The position numbers and the translations under genes are program-made. Positions 28,728-38,310 of a DNA stretch of 64,000 nt are shown here, in pieces; the stretch's first letter is position 1, and each line of letters begins with the position of its first letter. Origin of the DNA: Rhizobium etli CFN 42 (GTDB lineage Bacteria; Pseudomonadota; Alphaproteobacteria; Rhizobiales; Rhizobiaceae). The stretch spans positions 3,165,001-3,229,000 of the forward strand of contig NC_007761.1 of the NCBI RefSeq assembly GCF_000092045.1, written 5' to 3'. The notes beneath the pieces are model-generated. The model was not told where the DNA came from. It saw only the letters and a list, made by a program, of their open reading frames with translations, and ran no database searches.

Positions 28728-31537
28728 ACGCCCTTCCCTTCGCTTTCGCCTATCCCGCCATTCTCGGCGCCCTCATCGCCTTGCCAGTCATCTGGTGGCT
28801 GCTGCGGCTGACGCCGCCACGTCCGAAAACAGAGGTTTTTCCGCCGCTGAAGATCCTTGCGTCGGTGCTGAAGCGCGAGGAAACGCCGGCGCAAAGCCCC
28901 TGGTGGCTGACGCTGCTGCGCATGCTGCTCGCCGCCATCATCATCCTTGCGATTGCCGATCCGGTCTTCAATCCGCGCACTAATTCTCTGGCATCGGGCG
29001 GCCCGCTCGTCCTCTTCGTCGACAACAGCTGGGCGGCAGCACCCGATTGGGAGCGCCGTGTCCAGACTGCCGACGCGCTGGTGGACGATGCCGAATCCGC
29101 CGGCACGCCGGTAGCGATCGCCTTCACCGCCGATCCGACCAACGATGCTGTTCCCGGCACCGCCGCGCGCGCCCGCGACAAGCTGCGCGCCGCCGAGCCG
29201 CGGCCGCTGGTCCCGGACCGCGAGCGCGCTTTCCAGGCGCTGCGGGCGGCGCTCAACGGCGTCAAGCCCGGCACCCTCGCCTTCCTGACCGACGGCGCCG
29301 CCGCCAAGGCCGATGATCCGACGGTGCGCAGGCTCGCCGAGCTCCAGCCCGCCGATCTGCGCCTGATCGAGGGCGATGCCACAAAGACCGTTGCCGTCAC
29401 CGCGGCCAGCAATGCGGCCGACGCCATGACCGTCAAGGTCACGCGGCTCGACAGTTCGCGCGCCGCATCCGTGGCGCTGACCGCCGTCGATGCCCAGGGC
29501 CGCTCGATCGCCAACGGCAGGGTGGATTTCCGTCCCGGCCAGAGCGTCGCCACGAGTTCGATCACCGCTCCCTTCGAGATGCGCAACGATTTCGCCCGCA
29601 TCAGCGTCGACAATGGCGCTACGGCAGGCGCGGTCCACCTCCTCGACGATGCATTCAAGCGCCGCCGGGTCGTCCTGCTGTCCGGTACCGGAGCCGATGA
29701 ATTCCAGCCGCTGCTCTCGCCGCTCTACTATATCCAGCGGGCGCTGCAGCCCTATGCGGACATCATCCAGCCCACCGATTCCGATCTGGCGGTCGCGATA
29801 CCGAAACTTCTCGCCAGCAACCCTTCGATCATCATCATGGCCGATATCGGCCGCCTGCCGGAGGAGACCTACGAACCTCTGACACGCTGGATATCGAACG
29901 GTGGCATGCTCCTGCGTTTCGCCGGCCCGCGCATGGCGGCAGCACCTGCCGACGATCCGCTCATTCCCGTCATCCTGCGCCAGGGAGAACGGGCGCTGGG
30001 CGGCACCTTGTCCTGGAGCGAACCGCAGTCGCTGGCCGAATTTCCGAGCATCGGGCCTTTCGCGGGCATACCGCGTCCTGCCGATGTCGTCGTCAAACGG
30101 CAGGTGCTCGCCGAGCCGACACCCGATCTTGCCGAACGCACCTGGGCAAGCCTCGCCGACGGCACGCCGCTGGTCACGATGAAGCAGCTGGCATCCGGCC
30201 AGATCGTCCTCTTCCACGTCACCGCCGAAGCGACCTGGTCCGATCTGCCGATCTCTGGCACCTTCGTCGATATGCTGCGTCACCTCCTGCAGATATCGCG
30301 CTCAGGCGGTGTGACGTCCGAGGCGCGCAGTGGCGCGCGTGTCTCCGAGACCCTTCCGCCCTACCGCATGCTGACGGCCAAGGGTGTGCTCGTCTCCGAG
30401 ACCGGCTCGGCGCGACCTCTGATCCCCGGGGCCGGAGCCGAACCCACAGCGAATTTCGACAATCCACCCGGCCTCTACGGCTCGGAAGATGGTTTCACCT
30501 CATTGAACGTGCTGCCCGAGAACGCCGAACTGAAGGCGCTCGATACCGTGGGAACCAATGCCGTGCGCGAAGGCTTGATCGGCGGCGAAAGCTGGTCGGC
30601 AAAGCCGACTCTTTTCCTGGTCGCCTTTCTGCTGCTGCTCGCCGACAGCCTGGTCGTCCTCTTCATGAACGGCGCTTTCTCGCGATTGCGCCCGGCCGCT
30701 CGCACCATGGGCGTGATCGCAGTCGTAGTCGGCGCAGGCTTCCTGCTGCAGCCCGGCACACTACACGCCAACGACTCCCGGCCCGATGACGACCTCATTC
30801 TGGAGAGGCTTGACAACACGCATCTCGCCTATGTCGTCACCGGAGAGCAGGAAGTCGACAATATATCCGAGCGGGGCCTTGAGGGCCTGACCCAGTTCCT
30901 GACCTTCCGCACGACGCTGGAGCCGGCGCCGCCCGTCGGCCTTGACCTCACCAGGGACGAACTCACCTTCTATCCGATCATCTATTGGCCGGTTTCGGCA
31001 ACGGCGCCCATGCCGTCATCGGCCGCGATCAGCCGCATCGACGCCTACATGCGCAACGGCGGCACCGTGCTCTTCGACACGCGCGACCAGATAAGCGCCC
31101 TGGACAATGGCGGCAATGTCAGCGCCAACGGTCAGCGGCTGCAGGAAATCCTCGCCAATCTCGATATCCCGCCGCTCGAACCGGTACCCTCAGATCACGT
31201 GCTGACGAAATCCTTCTATCTCCTGTCGAGTTTTCCCGGCCGTTATGCCGGCAGCCCGCTTTGGATCGAGGCCCGCCAAGGTGGCCGCGAAACGACCGAA
31301 AAATCGGCGGCGACGGCCGACGGGGTTTCGCCGATCCTGATCACCGGCAATGATTTCGCCGGCGCCTGGGCAGTCGACGAAAACGGCACGCCGATGCTGC
31401 CGACCGTGCCCTCGGATGAAGCGCAGCGTGAATATGCCTACCGGGCCGGCGTCAATATCATGATGTACATGCTGACCGGCAACTACAAGACCGACCAGGT
31501 TCACGTTCCCGACCTCCTCGAGCGGTTAGGGCAATGA
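28724..31537 (+). CDS. BatA-type N-terminus, DUF4159 C-terminus membrane protein
   Basis: 937 residues. The N-terminal two helices with PPRPKTEVFPPLKIL fit the BatA N-terminal domain. A long periplasmic region with a vWA/GATase-like fold follows, then a TM pair near residue 625-690, and a DUF4159 domain to the end (NGGTVLFDTRDQISAL, YRAGVNIMMYMLTGNYKTDQ). It is translationally coupled to the DUF58 gene and followed after one base by the next gene. Confidence 0.87.
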   Translation: MNALPFAFAYPAILGALIALPVIWWLLRLTPPRPKTEVFPPLKILASVLKREETPAQSPWWLTLLRMLLAAIIILAIADPVFNPRTNSLASGGPLVLFVDNSWAAAPDWERRVQTADALVDDAESAGTPVAIAFTADPTNDAVPGTAARARDKLRAAEPRPLVPDRERAFQALRAALNGVKPGTLAFLTDGAAAKADDPTVRRLAELQPADLRLIEGDATKTVAVTAASNAADAMTVKVTRLDSSRAASVALTAVDAQGRSIANGRVDFRPGQSVATSSITAPFEMRNDFARISVDNGATAGAVHLLDDAFKRRRVVLLSGTGADEFQPLLSPLYYIQRALQPYADIIQPTDSDLAVAIPKLLASNPSIIIMADIGRLPEETYEPLTRWISNGGMLLRFAGPRMAAAPADDPLIPVILRQGERALGGTLSWSEPQSLAEFPSIGPFAGIPRPADVVVKRQVLAEPTPDLAERTWASLADGTPLVTMKQLASGQIVLFHVTAEATWSDLPISGTFVDMLRHLLQISRSGGVTSEARSGARVSETLPPYRMLTAKGVLVSETGSARPLIPGAGAEPTANFDNPPGLYGSEDGFTSLNVLPENAELKALDTVGTNAVREGLIGGESWSAKPTLFLVAFLLLLADSLVVLFMNGAFSRLRPAARTMGVIAVVVGAGFLLQPGTLHANDSRPDDDLILERLDNTHLAYVVTGEQEVDNISERGLEGLTQFLTFRTTLEPAPPVGLDLTRDELTFYPIIYWPVSATAPMPSSAAISRIDAYMRNGGTVLFDTRDQISALDNGGNVSANGQRLQEILANLDIPPLEPVPSDHVLTKSFYLLSSFPGRYAGSPLWIEARQGGRETTEKSAATADGVSPILITGNDFAGAWAVDENGTPMLPTVPSDEAQREYAYRAGVNIMMYMLTGNYKTDQVHVPDLLERLGQ

Positions 31538-31538
31538 G

Positions 31539-33611
31539 ATGACCTTCGATTTTTCACCCTACCTGCCCTGGCCGATTCTGGCCGCTCTAGCCGCGGTCAG
31601 CGCTCTTATCGCCGCCTTTGCGATCTGGCGCGGCGTTCGCGGCGCCTGGATCAGGACACTGGCCGCCCTCGCACTGCTGACCGCTCTTGCCAATCCCGTA
31701 CTGCTGCAGGAGGATCGGGATCAGTTGTCGACGATCGTCCCCGTCATCGTCGACCGGAGCCAGAGCCAGCAGACACCCGAGCGCATGAAGATGACCGATG
31801 ACGCGCTTGCGGCATTGAAAGGGCAGCTTGCCCGCTTCCCCCAGATAGAACCCCGCTTCGTCGATGTCGAAGGCGACGTCAATTCCGACGTTCCGTCCAC
31901 CCGCCTGTTCGAGGCGCTGGCAGCCAACATCGCCGACGTCCCGTCCGCCCGCATCGGCGGCGCCATCATGCTGACAGACGGCGAAGTCCATGATGTCCCG
32001 GCCGCCAATCAGGCGCTCGGCTTCGATGCGCCGATCCATGGCCTTATCACCGGCAAGCCCAAGGAATTCGACCGTCGCATCGAAGTCATCAAGGGACCGC
32101 GCTTCGGCATCGTCAACGAGGAGCAGCAGGTCGTCCTGCGCGTCTTCGACGATGGTCCGAGCCCCGGCGGCGCCGCCAATGTTACGGTTAAGCTCAACGG
32201 CGACGAAATTGCCACCCTGCAGACAACCCCCGGCCAGGATACGCCCTTCTCCTTCAAGGTTCCGGGTGGCGGCAGCAATGTACTCGAATTTTCCGTCGCC
32301 GAGCTTCCCGGCGAAGTCGCCGCCGCTAACAACCGCGCCGTTCATGTCATCGATGGCATCCGCCAGAATCTGCGCGTCCTGCTCGTCTCCGGCGAGCCGC
32401 ATGCCGGCGAGCGCGCCTGGCGCAACCTCCTGAAATCCGACGCCTCGGTCGATCTCGTTCACTTCACCATCCTGCGTCCGCCGGAAAAGCAGGACGGCAC
32501 GCCGATCAACGAGCTGTCGCTGATCGCCTTCCCGACGCGTGAACTCTTCATCGACAAGATCAAGGATTTCGACCTGATCATCTTCGACCGCTATCAGGAC
32601 CGCGCCAACGTGCTGCCGATGCTTTATTATGACAACATCGCCCAATACGTGGAGAACGGCGGCGCGTTGCTGATCGCCGCCGGTCCGGAACATGCGAGCC
32701 CAGAGTCGATCGCGATGACGCCGCTCGCCTCCGTGCTGCCGGCAGAGCCGACGGGCCGGATGATCGAGAAGGCCTTTTATCCTCGCCTCTCCGAGGAAGG
32801 GCGCAAGCATCCGGTCACGCGCGGCTTGGACGGCTCCGGCGAGGACCCGCCGCATTGGGGCCGCTGGTTCCGCAGCGTCGATGTCGAACGGCCGCAGGGC
32901 GAAACGATTATGGTTGGCGCCGACAACCATCCGCTGCTGGTGCTGAACCGCGCCGGCCAGGGCCGCGTCGCCATGCTGCTTTCCGATCAGGGCTGGCTCT
33001 GGGCGCGCGGCTTCGAAGGCGGCGGTCCAAATGTCTCGCTATATCGCCGCATTGCTCATTGGCTGATGAAGGAACCTGCGCTCGAGGAAGAAGCGTTGAC
33101 GGCGCGCGCCTCCGGCCGAACGCTTGAAGTCACGCGACAGACGATCGGCGACAATCCTGGTAACGCCACCGTGCGTTATCCCTCCGGCAAGACCGAAACT
33201 TTGCCGCTCACCCAGACCGAACCCGGACTCTACAAGGCCGAGAAACGCATGAAAGAGGTTGGGCTCTTCGAAATCCGTAATGGCAAGTTGTCGACGCTTG
33301 TGCACATCGGCGCTGTCGATGCGCCGGAATTCAAGGCGATGATCTCGACGACCGATGTGCTGAAGCCTGTCGTCGACAGGAGCAAAGGTCTCGTGACCCG
33401 TGTCGCCAACGCAAAGGGCGCAATCAGCGTTCCGCCGATCCTGCCGGTGCGCGGCCAGGTCCGCGTCTCCGACAACGAGCGTATGATGATCCGCATGACC
33501 AACGAAACCGTCCTGAAGGGAATCAACACGCTGCCGCTCTTTGCCGGTTTCGCCGGCGTCGGCATCCTGCTGCTCGCTTTCGGCGCCATGTGGTGGCGCG
33601 AAGGCCGGTAG
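31539..33611 (+). CDS. Large membrane protein of the moxR operon, GATase/vWA-like
   Basis: 690 residues. Two N-terminal TM helices, a long periplasmic part and a C-terminal TM helix (about 666-686). VPVIVDRSQSQQTPER resembles a vWA strand with a DxSxS-like turn, and a class-I glutamine-amidotransferase-like region includes NGGALLIAAGPEHASP but lacks an evident catalytic Cys. It lies one base after the DUF4159 gene. Last gene of the operon; a broken GNAT gene follows after 4 bases. Confidence 0.85.
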   Translation: MTFDFSPYLPWPILAALAAVSALIAAFAIWRGVRGAWIRTLAALALLTALANPVLLQEDRDQLSTIVPVIVDRSQSQQTPERMKMTDDALAALKGQLARFPQIEPRFVDVEGDVNSDVPSTRLFEALAANIADVPSARIGGAIMLTDGEVHDVPAANQALGFDAPIHGLITGKPKEFDRRIEVIKGPRFGIVNEEQQVVLRVFDDGPSPGGAANVTVKLNGDEIATLQTTPGQDTPFSFKVPGGGSNVLEFSVAELPGEVAAANNRAVHVIDGIRQNLRVLLVSGEPHAGERAWRNLLKSDASVDLVHFTILRPPEKQDGTPINELSLIAFPTRELFIDKIKDFDLIIFDRYQDRANVLPMLYYDNIAQYVENGGALLIAAGPEHASPESIAMTPLASVLPAEPTGRMIEKAFYPRLSEEGRKHPVTRGLDGSGEDPPHWGRWFRSVDVERPQGETIMVGADNHPLLVLNRAGQGRVAMLLSDQGWLWARGFEGGGPNVSLYRRIAHWLMKEPALEEEALTARASGRTLEVTRQTIGDNPGNATVRYPSGKTETLPLTQTEPGLYKAEKRMKEVGLFEIRNGKLSTLVHIGAVDAPEFKAMISTTDVLKPVVDRSKGLVTRVANAKGAISVPPILPVRGQVRVSDNERMMIRMTNETVLKGINTLPLFAGFAGVGILLLAFGAMWWREGR

Positions 33612-33615
33612 CCGC

Positions 33616-33786
33616 ATGCCGGAATTCGAGCTCACCGCATCGCCCTCGCCAGAGGAACTCGCGGCAATCACCGATGTGCTCTCGGCCTTCAATAATAGCG
33701 ATGTCGGCCCTTCGGACCGCCAGCCGCTCGCCGTCCTCATCCGCGATACTGACGGGAAGGTGACCGGCGGCCTGTCGGGCTTTACC
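33616..33786 (+). pseudogene. GNAT acetyltransferase, 5' half, split by IS66-family element
   Basis: The 57 codons from ATG 33616 (MPEFELTASPSPEELA) end at the left target duplication. Joining to 36292 restores a continuous frame of about 138 residues through LSGFT-AWGWLFT. The current frame runs into the IS and stops at 33834. It lies four bases after the moxR operon, so before the insertion it may have been its fifth gene. Confidence 0.9.
33779..33786. repeat. Left 8-bp target duplication
   Basis: GCTTTACC here is repeated exactly at 36284-36291, flanking the insertion. Eight bases is the size expected for IS66-family elements. Confidence 0.93.
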
Positions 33787-33808
33787 GTAAACGGCAAGCT
33801 GAGACCGT

Positions 33809-35401
33809 TCAGCGCGCGTAATTCCACGGCATGAGTGCATCGAGATCGCTGCTCGGCCAGCCGTTGGCGATCCGCTCAAGTGTTTGGGTGAGCCAAGCCT
33901 GCGGGTCCACGTTGTTCATCTTCGCCGTCTGAAGGAGCGTGGCGATAGTCGCCCAGGTCCTTCCACCGCCATCGCTGCCGGCGAAGAGACTGTTCTTTCT
34001 CGTGATCGTCTGGGGCCTGATGGCACGCTCAACGATGTTGCTGTCGAGCTCGATGCGGCCGTCGGTAAGGAAGCGTTCGAAGATGGAGCGACGCGAGGTG
34101 GCATAGCGGATCGCTTCTGCGAGCTTCGACTTGCCGGAGATCCGCGGCAGGGTCTTTTGCCACAGGGCGAAGAGCTCAGTGACAACTGCAGCAGATGTCG
34201 CCTGACGTGCCGCGACACGCGCGTCAGGGCTCTGCCCCCGGGCCGCCGCTTCCACCTCCCAGAGCTTTGCCATCAATTCCACCGTCTCGCTGGCTATCTT
34301 GGAGCTGTCCGAGGCGTGGAGTTCGTAGAACTTGCGCCTGCTATGGGACCAGCAGCCGGCCAGCATCACGCCGTCATTGCCGCCGTCAGATCGGGCAAGC
34401 TTGTTGTAGGCACCATGCCCGTCCACCTGAAGGATACCGCGATAGCCATTCAGATGCCGGGCGACGCGATCGCCAGCGCGGCTATCTTCGAAGCGATAGG
34501 CGACCATCGGCGGGCCACTACCGCCAAAGGGTCTATCATCCCTCGCATAAGCCCATAGCCAGGCTGTCTTTGCCGATCCGGATCCGGGCGCGAGCGTTGG
34601 CAATGTCGTCTCGTCCGCAAAGATGCGCTCAGCCTTCTTGATCTCGGCGAGGATGTAGTCGGCCAGGATATCGAGCTCGTAGCCGAGCTTGCCCATCCAT
34701 TGGGCCATCAGCTTCCGGTCAAGCTCAACCTTGTCGCGTGCATAGATTGCCTCCTGTCGATAGAGCGGAAGGCCATCTGCATACTTCGAGACAGCGATCT
34801 GGGCGAGAAGCGCTTCCGTTGGAATGCCACCCTCGATGATGTGCGCGGGCGCGGCTGCCTGGATGACGCCGTCTTCGTTCTTGAAGGCATACTTCGGCCG
34901 CCGGGTGACGATGACGCGGAACTTCGCCGGCACGACGTCCAGTCGCTCCGAGACGTCTTCTCCGATCAGCACCTTCTGTTTGCCGATGTGTTCGTGCAGT
35001 TCATCCGGCTCGATCACCACTTCGACTCGTTCCAGATGAGGTGCAAAGCCCTTGCGCGGCCGGGGTGCACGTTTCGCATCGGGATCAGCGGCACCCTTGT
35101 TTACCTTGGCTCGGATTGCCGAGATACCGGTCTCGATTTCCTCGAAGACAAAAGCCTGCTGCTCATCATCGATGCCCGGAGAGCCGAGCTTTTCCGATTG
35201 CCGGCCGAAGCGGGCGCGATCGAAGGCTTTCAGGATCTGGGTCAGTCGCTCGATGCGTTCGTCGGCATCGGCGTTTCTGGCTTTCAGGTCTGCGACCTCG
35301 CTCTCGAGAGCATCGGTGCGCGCTGCCTTCTCGGCCATGGCAAGGACCATGGCTTTCAGGGTCTCTACATCATCCGGGAGCTGTAGATCGGGCGGCGTCA
35401 T
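33809..35401 (-). CDS. tnpC: IS66-family transposase TnpC
   Basis: 530 residues. An N-terminal coiled-coil (LESEVADLKARNADADERIERL) is followed by a zinc-binding-like region and a DDE core. Likely catalytic residues lie in FADETTLP, LQVDGHGAYN and SNIVERAIRP. The C-terminus has the IS66 tail KNSLFAGSDGGGRTWA. No frameshift is seen. It starts 73 bases after tnpB. Confidence 0.95.
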   Translation of the reverse strand: MTPPDLQLPDDVETLKAMVLAMAEKAARTDALESEVADLKARNADADERIERLTQILKAFDRARFGRQSEKLGSPGIDDEQQAFVFEEIETGISAIRAKVNKGAADPDAKRAPRPRKGFAPHLERVEVVIEPDELHEHIGKQKVLIGEDVSERLDVVPAKFRVIVTRRPKYAFKNEDGVIQAAAPAHIIEGGIPTEALLAQIAVSKYADGLPLYRQEAIYARDKVELDRKLMAQWMGKLGYELDILADYILAEIKKAERIFADETTLPTLAPGSGSAKTAWLWAYARDDRPFGGSGPPMVAYRFEDSRAGDRVARHLNGYRGILQVDGHGAYNKLARSDGGNDGVMLAGCWSHSRRKFYELHASDSSKIASETVELMAKLWEVEAAARGQSPDARVAARQATSAAVVTELFALWQKTLPRISGKSKLAEAIRYATSRRSIFERFLTDGRIELDSNIVERAIRPQTITRKNSLFAGSDGGGRTWATIATLLQTAKMNNVDPQAWLTQTLERIANGWPSSDLDALMPWNYAR

Positions 35402-35474
35402 GAGGCCTACCAGAGCACAATTTGCTCCGGTTTTCCTGCCTTTTCAGGCGGTTGATTCACTTCGCCGCAGCCCT

Positions 35475-35819
35475 TTACCCAACAATCTCCGGCGGCTTCA
35501 CCGCCACTGAGCGCACCCGTTTCCAGTCCATGCCGTCAACGAGCGCCATGAGCTGAGCGTGATTGAGCTGCACCCGGTTGTGGCCGATCCGCGGCCAGCA
35601 GAACTGCGCCTTCTCCAACCGCTTGGAATAGAGGCAGACCCCTGATCCATCCCACCAGACGATCTTGACCCGGTCCGCCCGCTTCGCCCGGAAGACATAA
35701 AGCGAGCCATTGAACGGATCACTGCCGGCGTCGCGCACCAGCGACAGCAAACTGTCCGGCCCTTTACGAAAGTCGATGGGGTGACTGGCGAGGAAGACCT
35801 TTACACCTGCGGGGATCAT
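35475..35819 (-). CDS. tnpB: IS66-family accessory protein TnpB
   Basis: 114 residues. The conserved IS66 Orf2 features are present: PIDFRKGPDSLLSLV, PFNGSLYVFRAKRADRVKIVWWDGSG and GLCL-like LYSKRLEKAQFCWPR. Required with TnpA and TnpC for transposition in this family. Its ATG overlaps the tnpA stop. Confidence 0.95.
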   Translation of the reverse strand: MIPAGVKVFLASHPIDFRKGPDSLLSLVRDAGSDPFNGSLYVFRAKRADRVKIVWWDGSGVCLYSKRLEKAQFCWPRIGHNRVQLNHAQLMALVDGMDWKRVRSVAVKPPEIVG

Positions 35820-36199
35820 GCTGAGCGAACTGCCCGGATGACACGCTGCAGATGAGCTTCGTCCACATCGGCGGGAGCGCGCACGACGACATCGCCAATC
35901 AGAACTTCGATTATCGCGCCGTCGGCAGATGGCGTGACTGCCTTATGACCGATCGGCGCTATGTTCTCCTTGTGAGAGCCCAGGGCGGCGCGACGCCAGC
36001 CAAACAGTTGTGACGGATGGATATCAAGCCGACGTGCGATCGCTGACACGCTCGAGCCAGGCTCGAGTGCCTCTGCAACTGCACGCGCTTTAAAATCGTC
36101 CGACCAGCGCCGCCGAAGCTGCCGAGGCGCGCCCTCAAATCGGTCCGCAACAGCCTCGATCATATGAAAAGTTCTAGTTCCAGAGCTAGGCGCAGACAT
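35816..36199 (-). CDS. tnpA: IS66-family accessory protein TnpA (HTH)
   Basis: 127 residues. RRRWSDDFKARAVAEALEPGSSVSAIARRLDIHPSQLFGWRR is a transposase-type helix-turn-helix, given here as the region from about residue 29 to 70. It overlaps tnpB by four bases (ATGA), so translation is coupled. Confidence 0.93.
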   Translation of the reverse strand: MSAPSSGTRTFHMIEAVADRFEGAPRQLRRRWSDDFKARAVAEALEPGSSVSAIARRLDIHPSQLFGWRRAALGSHKENIAPIGHKAVTPSADGAIIEVLIGDVVVRAPADVDEAHLQRVIRAVRSA

Positions 36200-36283
36200 A
36201 GAAGCTCACAGCAGTTCATCGTGTCCGCTACCGATAGCCGACCGCTAAGCTGCTTCGCCAGATGGGGTCTGCTTGTCGCTTAC

Positions 36284-36537
36284 GCTTTACCGCCTGGGGC
36301 TGGCTCTTCACCAATATGCTATACATCCCCGATACGTTGCGCGGCGCCGGTCTCGCCGGCAAAATCCTTCACAAGGCTGAAGAAGAGGCGAGAGCCCGGG
36401 GCTGCCGCGGCGCCTGGATCGACACGTTCAGCCCGCAGGCCCTGCGAGCCTATCTGCGCCAGGGTTATGAGGTCTTCGGGGAGCTTGAGGATTTCCCGGA
36501 GGGCCGCACACGCAGCTTCCTCCGGAAAAAACTCTAA
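36284..36537 (+). pseudogene. GNAT acetyltransferase, 3' half, with right target duplication
   Basis: Bases 36284-36291 are the GCTTTACC duplication. From 36292 the frame gives AWGWLFTNMLYIPDTLRGAG, the acetyl-CoA-binding LAGKILHKAEEEAR and the C-terminal RQGYEVFGELEDFPEG to a TAA at 36537. It has no start of its own apart from an internal ATG at 36316. Its stop abuts that of the next convergent gene. Confidence 0.9.
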
Positions 36538-37038
36538 TCATCCGTGCCAGGCGATGATGCCCTTCAGCCGCTCGTGCACGCCTTCGGCGATCGGAACGAC
36601 GAGCACGCGGCCGGGATCGACGGGTCCCGGAAAGGAGAGCGCGTTGTAGGCGACCTTCTCAAAGCCGAGCGGGCCATAATAGGGTGGATCGCCGATGAGG
36701 ATGACGGCTTCCGAACCCTTGCGCCGCGCGGCTTCCACCGCGATCCGCACCAGTTCCCGGCCGATACCTATATTTTTATGCGAGGGTCGAACGGCGAGCG
36801 GGCCAAGAAGATGCCCCTTTACCGTGCCGGCCAGCACCGGCGTCATGCGCACGGAGGCGATCGTCTCGCCGTCGTCAGCGCAGATAAAGGAGAGCGACAG
36901 GTCATGCGGCCCCTGCTCGCGGATACGCGCGGCCGCCCGCGCGAAGCGGCCCGGACCGAAGGCTTCTTCATTAATGTGTTCGATGGCGGCGTCGTGGGAC
37001 GCGTCTTCGGTGAGGTAGACGAGATCGTGCTTGTACAT
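36538..37038 (-). CDS. GNAT N-acetyltransferase (YhbS-like)
   Basis: 166 residues from ATG 37038; a GTG at 37080 would add 14 residues, and neither start has a clear ribosome-binding site. LLGPLAVRPSHKNIGIGREL holds the acetyl-CoA motif A (QxxGxG/A variant NIGIGRE), and LIGDPPYYGPLGFEKV is the COG3153 C-terminal hallmark. The substrate is unknown. Confidence 0.87.
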   Translation of the reverse strand: MYKHDLVYLTEDASHDAAIEHINEEAFGPGRFARAAARIREQGPHDLSLSFICADDGETIASVRMTPVLAGTVKGHLLGPLAVRPSHKNIGIGRELVRIAVEAARRKGSEAVILIGDPPYYGPLGFEKVAYNALSFPGPVDPGRVLVVPIAEGVHERLKGIIAWHG

Positions 37039-37317
37039 GATGACAGAAACCGGCTGGACAGATTGATGGGTCTCGAACACGCCTTCGGCGTTCGCAGCAT
37101 CAGCGTCGTCGCAGGTTTCCGGAAATGAACATCAGGCAGGCGCTCCTCAAATCGTGATAGGGCCGATAGCAGGAAAAATTTCCGGCGTCCAATGCAAAAT
37201 GCACACCCGATCCAGCTAGATCCGGAGGACGTGACGCACTGTTCAATCTTTACCGCCTGCAAAGCCCCACTATCTCAGCTAGTTTCAATTCCAACGCGTC
37301 AACCAAGGGAATGAATC

Positions 37318-38304
37318 ATGGGAATGCTTGTGGACGGCGTCTGGCATGACGTCTGGTACGACACGAAGGAGAGCAAAGGCCAATTCAAACGTCAGCCCTC
37401 GCAATTTCGCAACTGGGTGACGGCAGGCGGCGAGGCCGGGCCTTCCGGAAGCGGCGGCTTCAAGGCTGAGGCCGGGCGTTATCATCTCTATGTCTCTCTC
37501 GCCTGCCCCTGGGCGCATCGCACCCTGATCTTCCGCAAGCTAAAGAAGCTCGAGCCGTTGATTTCGGTTTCTGTCGTGGATCCGCTGATGCTCGAGAATG
37601 GCTGGGAGTTCAAGGCCGGTGACGGCGCTACCGGCGATCACCTGTATGGCGCGGCCACCCTCTGGCAGATCTATGTCAAGGCCGATCCGCATTATTCAGG
37701 CCGTGTCACGGTTCCCGTCCTCTGGGACAAGAAGGCCGGCACGATCGTCAGCAATGAATCAGCCGAGATCATCCGCATGTTCAATAGCGCCTTCGACGGA
37801 CTGACGGGTTCGAAGGCCGATTTCTATCCGGAGGATCTGCGTGCAGAGATCGACGCGCTCAACGCTACCGTCTACGAGACCGTCAACAACGGCGTCTACA
37901 AGGCGGGCTTTGCCACAACTCAAGAAGCTTACGAGGAAAATGTCAGCAAACTGTTCGAAACGCTCGACAATCTCGACGAACGCCTGGGCAAGGGCCGCTA
38001 TCTCTTCGGCGACAGATTGACCGAGGCCGATTGGCGCCTCTTCACTACGCTGGTGCGTTTCGACCCCGTCTATGTCGGGCATTTCAAGTGCAACATCCGC
38101 CGCATCGCGGATTACCGCAACCTGCCCGGCTATCTCAAAGACCTCTATCAGACGGCAGGCGTTGCCGAGACGGTGAACCTGCGGCACATCAAGCAGCACT
38201 ATTACCGCAGTCACAAGACGCTCAACCCGACGGGCATCGTCCCCGTCGGCCCGAAGCTCGATCTCGACAGTCCGCATGGCCGTGCCAGGCCCAATGCGGC
38301 CTGA
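37318..38304 (+). CDS. Glutathionyl-hydroquinone reductase (Xi-class GST)
   Basis: 328 residues. The catalytic CPWAHR motif with Cys63 (SLACPWAHRTLIFRKLK) defines the ECM4/YqjG family, which removes glutathione from glutathionyl-hydroquinones. NNGVYKAGFATTQEAYE and LTEADWRLFTTLVRFD match the family C-terminal domain. Single gene with GGGAATG just before the start. Confidence 0.93.
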   Translation: MGMLVDGVWHDVWYDTKESKGQFKRQPSQFRNWVTAGGEAGPSGSGGFKAEAGRYHLYVSLACPWAHRTLIFRKLKKLEPLISVSVVDPLMLENGWEFKAGDGATGDHLYGAATLWQIYVKADPHYSGRVTVPVLWDKKAGTIVSNESAEIIRMFNSAFDGLTGSKADFYPEDLRAEIDALNATVYETVNNGVYKAGFATTQEAYEENVSKLFETLDNLDERLGKGRYLFGDRLTEADWRLFTTLVRFDPVYVGHFKCNIRRIADYRNLPGYLKDLYQTAGVAETVNLRHIKQHYYRSHKTLNPTGIVPVGPKLDLDSPHGRARPNAA

Positions 38305-38310
38305 GGCCTC

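Larger units (their letters stand above)
33787..36283 (-). mobile_element. Complete IS66-family insertion sequence
   Basis: 2,497 bp. The ends are inverted repeats: GTAAACGGCAAGCTGAGACC at the left and, read inward from the right, GTAAGCGACAAGCAGACCCC. These match the GTAAGCG-type ends of IS66. It carries intact tnpA, tnpB and tnpC on the minus strand and is flanked by GCTTTACC duplications. Intact ORFs and an exact duplication suggest a recent insertion. Confidence 0.95.

Noticed and set aside
28643..30283. 546-codon minus-strand frame opposite the DUF4159 gene
   Set aside because: Shadow of a recognised gene that is coupled to its operon; no domain and no ribosome-binding support.
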